Assembly (NCBI RefSeq): GCF_001425325.1
Contig: NZ_LMEH01000001.1
Location: forward strand, 481,898 to 545,897
Source of the DNA: Leifsonia sp. Root1293
GTDB taxonomy: Bacteria > Actinomycetota > Actinomycetes > Actinomycetales > Microbacteriaceae
DNA: 64,000 nt
Reading direction: 5' to 3'
Part shown: positions 61,940 through 64,000 of the stretch, one piece after another
How the letters are laid out: each line of letters begins with the position of its first letter
Numbering within the stretch: position 1 is the stretch's first letter
Made by a program: the position numbers and the translations under genes
The notes under the pieces: model-generated
The model's database searches: none
What the model was told of the DNA's origin: nothing
Seen by the model: the letters and a program-made list of their open reading frames with translations, nothing else

Positions 61940-63036
61940 AGCGCTATCTCCTCGCCGGCGGAGGCACCGCCGGCCACGTGAATCCGCTGCTGGCCGTCGC
62001 CGACACCATCACGGCAGCCGAGGATCCGAGTGAAGTGCTCGTGCTCGGCACGGCCGTCGGGCTAGAGGCGCGCCTCGTCCCGGCGCGGGGCTACGAACTC
62101 CTGACCATTCCGAAGGTGCCGTTCCCGCGGCGGCCGAACACCCAGGCCGTCACCTTCCCCCGACGCTTCCGCGCCACCATCGACGCCGTCGAGGCGATCA
62201 TCCGCGAACGCTCGATCGACGTCGTGGTCGGCTTCGGCGGCTACGTCTCGACGCCGGCCTACCTCGCGGCGCGACGGGTCGGCATCGGCATCGCCATCCA
62301 CGAGGCGAATGCGAAGCCCGGCCTCGCCAACCGCCTCGGTGCCCGCTACACGAAGCAGGTCGGTGTGGCGTTCGCCGGAACCCGCCTGCCGAACGCGCGC
62401 TTCGTCGGCATGCCGCTGCGGCCCGAGATCGAGCAGCTCGACCGTGAGGCGGCTCGGCCCGTCGCCGTCGCCTACTTCGGTCTGGACCCCGACCGTCCGA
62501 CACTGCTCGTCACGGGCGGTTCGCTCGGCGCACGTCGCATCAACGGAACGATCCTCGAGTCAGCGGCATCCGTCGTCGAAGCGGGCTGGCAGGTGCTCCA
62601 CATCACCGGGGACGCCGCCGAGATCACCGATCCCGGCATCGACGGCTACACGATCCTCCCGTACTGCGATCGCATGGACCTCGCCCTCGCCGCAGCCGAC
62701 TTCGCCGTCTCGCGAGCGGGAGCCGCGACGGTGAGCGAGCTCTCGGCTCTGGGCATCCCCGCCGTCTACGTCCCCTATCCCGTCGGCAACGGCGAGCAGC
62801 GCTTCAACGCTGCGGGCGTCGTCGAGGCCGGGGGAGGCGTCCTCGTCGACGACGCCGCCTTCCTGCCCGCCTGGGTCACGAGCGAGCTCCTGCCCGTTCT
62901 CGAAGACGAGCCGGGCCGAGAGGCCATGGCGGATGCCGCAGCCTCCGTCGGCGTGCTCGACGGCTCGCGGCGGTTCGCGGCGCTGGTGGCCGAGGCGCTG
63001 CGGGGCGATCCGGGGAAATCCGGCGCGGACGCGTAA
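61936..63036 (+). CDS. murG: Lipid II synthase MurG
   Basis: A 366-aa GT28 glycosyltransferase. [19 protein letters not shown] and [14 protein letters not shown] are donor and acceptor loops of the N-domain; [12 protein letters not shown] and [19 protein letters not shown] belong to the UDP-GlcNAc-binding C-domain, where the usual HE of the SELSALG block is conserved as SE. It adds GlcNAc to lipid I on the inner face. Start GTG 61936 overlaps ftsW. Confidence 0.96.
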   Translation: MKRYLLAGGGTAGHVNPLLAVADTITAAEDPSEVLVLGTAVGLEARLVPARGYELLTIPKVPFPRRPNTQAVTFPRRFRATIDAVEAIIRERSIDVVVGFGGYVSTPAYLAARRVGIGIAIHEANAKPGLANRLGARYTKQVGVAFAGTRLPNARFVGMPLRPEIEQLDREAARPVAVAYFGLDPDRPTLLVTGGSLGARRINGTILESAASVVEAGWQVLHITGDAAEITDPGIDGYTILPYCDRMDLALAAADFAVSRAGAATVSELSALGIPAVYVPYPVGNGEQRFNAAGVVEAGGGVLVDDAAFLPAWVTSELLPVLEDEPGREAMADAAASVGVLDGSRRFAALVAEALRGDPGKSGADA

Positions 63037-63085
63037 CGTTGTCGGCAGCACCCCCGTTCCACAGACACGAGAAGAGCACCGCGCA

Positions 63086-64000
63086 GTGACGATCAAACCC
63101 GACCTCGGCATCACGATCCCCGACGAACTCGGAACCGTGCACTTCGTCGGGATCGGCGGCTCGGGCATGAGCGGCATCGCCCGACTCTTCCTCGGCGCTG
63201 GGCACACGGTCAGCGGCTCCGACGTGCGCGACTCCGCCAACGTGCAGGCGCTCCGCGACCTCGGCGCCACCGTGCACATCGGACACGACGCAGCCAACGT
63301 CGGCGACGCAGACACCCTGGTCGTCACCGGTGCGCTCTGGCAGGACAACCCCGAATACCAGCTCGCGCTCGAACGCGGGCTGCCGGTGCTCCACCGCTCC
63401 CAGGCCCTCGCCTGGCTCGTCTCGGGCCAGCGCCTCATCGCCGTCGCCGGTGCCCACGGCAAGACCACCTCGACCGGCATGATCGTGACCGGTCTGCTCG
63501 GGCTCGGAGAGGACCCGAGCTTCGTCAACGGCGGCGTCATCGACACACTGGGCGTGAGTTCGGCTCGCGGCGAAGGCGAACTCTTCGTCGTGGAGGCCGA
63601 TGAGTCGGACGGCTCGTTCCTGCTCTACGACACCTCGATCGCCCTGATCACCAACGTCGACCCCGACCACCTCGATCACTACGGCTCACTCGAGGCGTTC
63701 CAGCAGGCGTTCGTCGACTTCGCCTCGGCAGCGAGCGAGACCGTCGTCATCTCCTCCGATGATCCAGGAGCCGTGCGTGTCGGCGCCGCCCTCACGGCCG
63801 CCAACGTCATCACGTTCGGTCAGGCCGCCGATGCCGACGTGCGCGTCTTCGACGTGACGACCGACGGGCCCGTCGCCTTCGCGCTGGCCTGGAAGGGCGA
63901 GGAGTACCGCGCCCAGCTGCGCATCCCGGGCGTGCACAACGCCATCAACGCCGCCGGCGCCTTCGCCGTGCTGGTGAGCGTCGGCCTGGACCCCGCTGCA
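63086..64000 (+). CDS. murC: UDP-MurNAc-L-Ala ligase MurC (3' end outside window)
   Basis: The first 305 codons of murC, open to the last base. [18 protein letters not shown] is the N-terminal block; [16 protein letters not shown] is the ATP loop; [13 protein letters not shown] and [13 protein letters not shown] complete the central domain. It adds the first stem-peptide residue (L-Ala or, in some actinobacteria, Gly) to UDP-MurNAc. GTG 63086 is 49 nt after murG. It was recognised by translating this strand directly, since no stop lies in the window. Confidence 0.95.
   Translation, partial: MTIKPDLGITIPDELGTVHFVGIGGSGMSGIARLFLGAGHTVSGSDVRDSANVQALRDLGATVHIGHDAANVGDADTLVVTGALWQDNPEYQLALERGLPVLHRSQALAWLVSGQRLIAVAGAHGKTTSTGMIVTGLLGLGEDPSFVNGGVIDTLGVSSARGEGELFVVEADESDGSFLLYDTSIALITNVDPDHLDHYGSLEAFQQAFVDFASAASETVVISSDDPGAVRVGAALTAANVITFGQAADADVRVFDVTTDGPVAFALAWKGEEYRAQLRIPGVHNAINAAGAFAVLVSVGLDPAA

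Overview
The window is high-GC actinobacterial chromosome, most probably from a yellow-pigmented member of the Microbacteriaceae. The evidence is the gene content: a C50-carotenoid operon, F420/flavin luciferase-like oxidoreductases, a PknL/Rv2175c/AroG neighbourhood, GarA and FtsR homologues, a LigC-type ligase with a separate LigD-like polymerase, and a dcw cluster whose MurE lacks the usual diaminopimelate motif. No rRNA, tRNA, CRISPR array, phage or transposase gene was seen.

Layout. 1-1877: the end of an OleC-like AMP-binding enzyme and an OleD-like reductase. 2333-9263: accessory metabolism (aldo/keto reductase, GlcD-like FAD enzyme, hydrolase, a membrane-anchored HExxH coiled-coil protein, a zinc-independent MDR reductase, MOSC protein). 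9280-13950: a small membrane protein, a CPA1 antiporter, and a convergent pair of end-joining-type enzymes (polymerase domain and LigC). 13996-16797: epoxide hydrolase plus two related ferritin-like proteins, one with lost iron ligands. 16817-22379: YchJ-like protein, three luciferase-like oxidoreductases, a PaaI thioesterase and an epimerase. 22431-29035: an S4 protein and the operon idi-crtE-crtB-crtI-crtYe-crtYf-crtEb, every junction a 4-nt overlap, divergent from a MarR regulator with a perfect palindrome between them. 29088-32877: Nudix, DUF1295, PgsA-like, GarA-like, FtsR-like and a second MerR protein. 33129-39326: ParA, pyruvate carboxylase, a MinD-like ATPase and peptide deformylase. 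39367-50943: NIPSNAP, GNAT, FadD15-like ligase, ROK glucokinase, PlsC-like acyltransferase, class II DAHP synthase, PknL-like kinase, LysM protein, Rv2175c-like protein, polyprenyl synthase and DUF3040. 51200-64000: the dcw cluster mraZ-rsmH-ftsL-ftsI-murE-murF-mraY-murD-ftsW-murG-murC (murC cut by the window end).

How the parts fit. The right third is devoted to envelope growth and division: the dcw genes build and export lipid II, while the kinase, GarA and FtsR homologues are plausible signalling inputs. The carotenoid operon would turn isoprenoid precursors into a membrane pigment under control of the divergent MarR protein. A second prenyl synthase near the dcw cluster may supply other polyprenyl chains.

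The most unusual non-genic signal is a family of paired 41-43 bp repeats with two alternative centres, arranged head to head as roughly 115-bp units with near-perfect terminal inverted repeats. They sit at five loci, always just downstream of a gene end, and their outer tips have been serially amplified. A second signal is the heptamer CGGATGC/GCATCCG, scattered far more often than base composition predicts.
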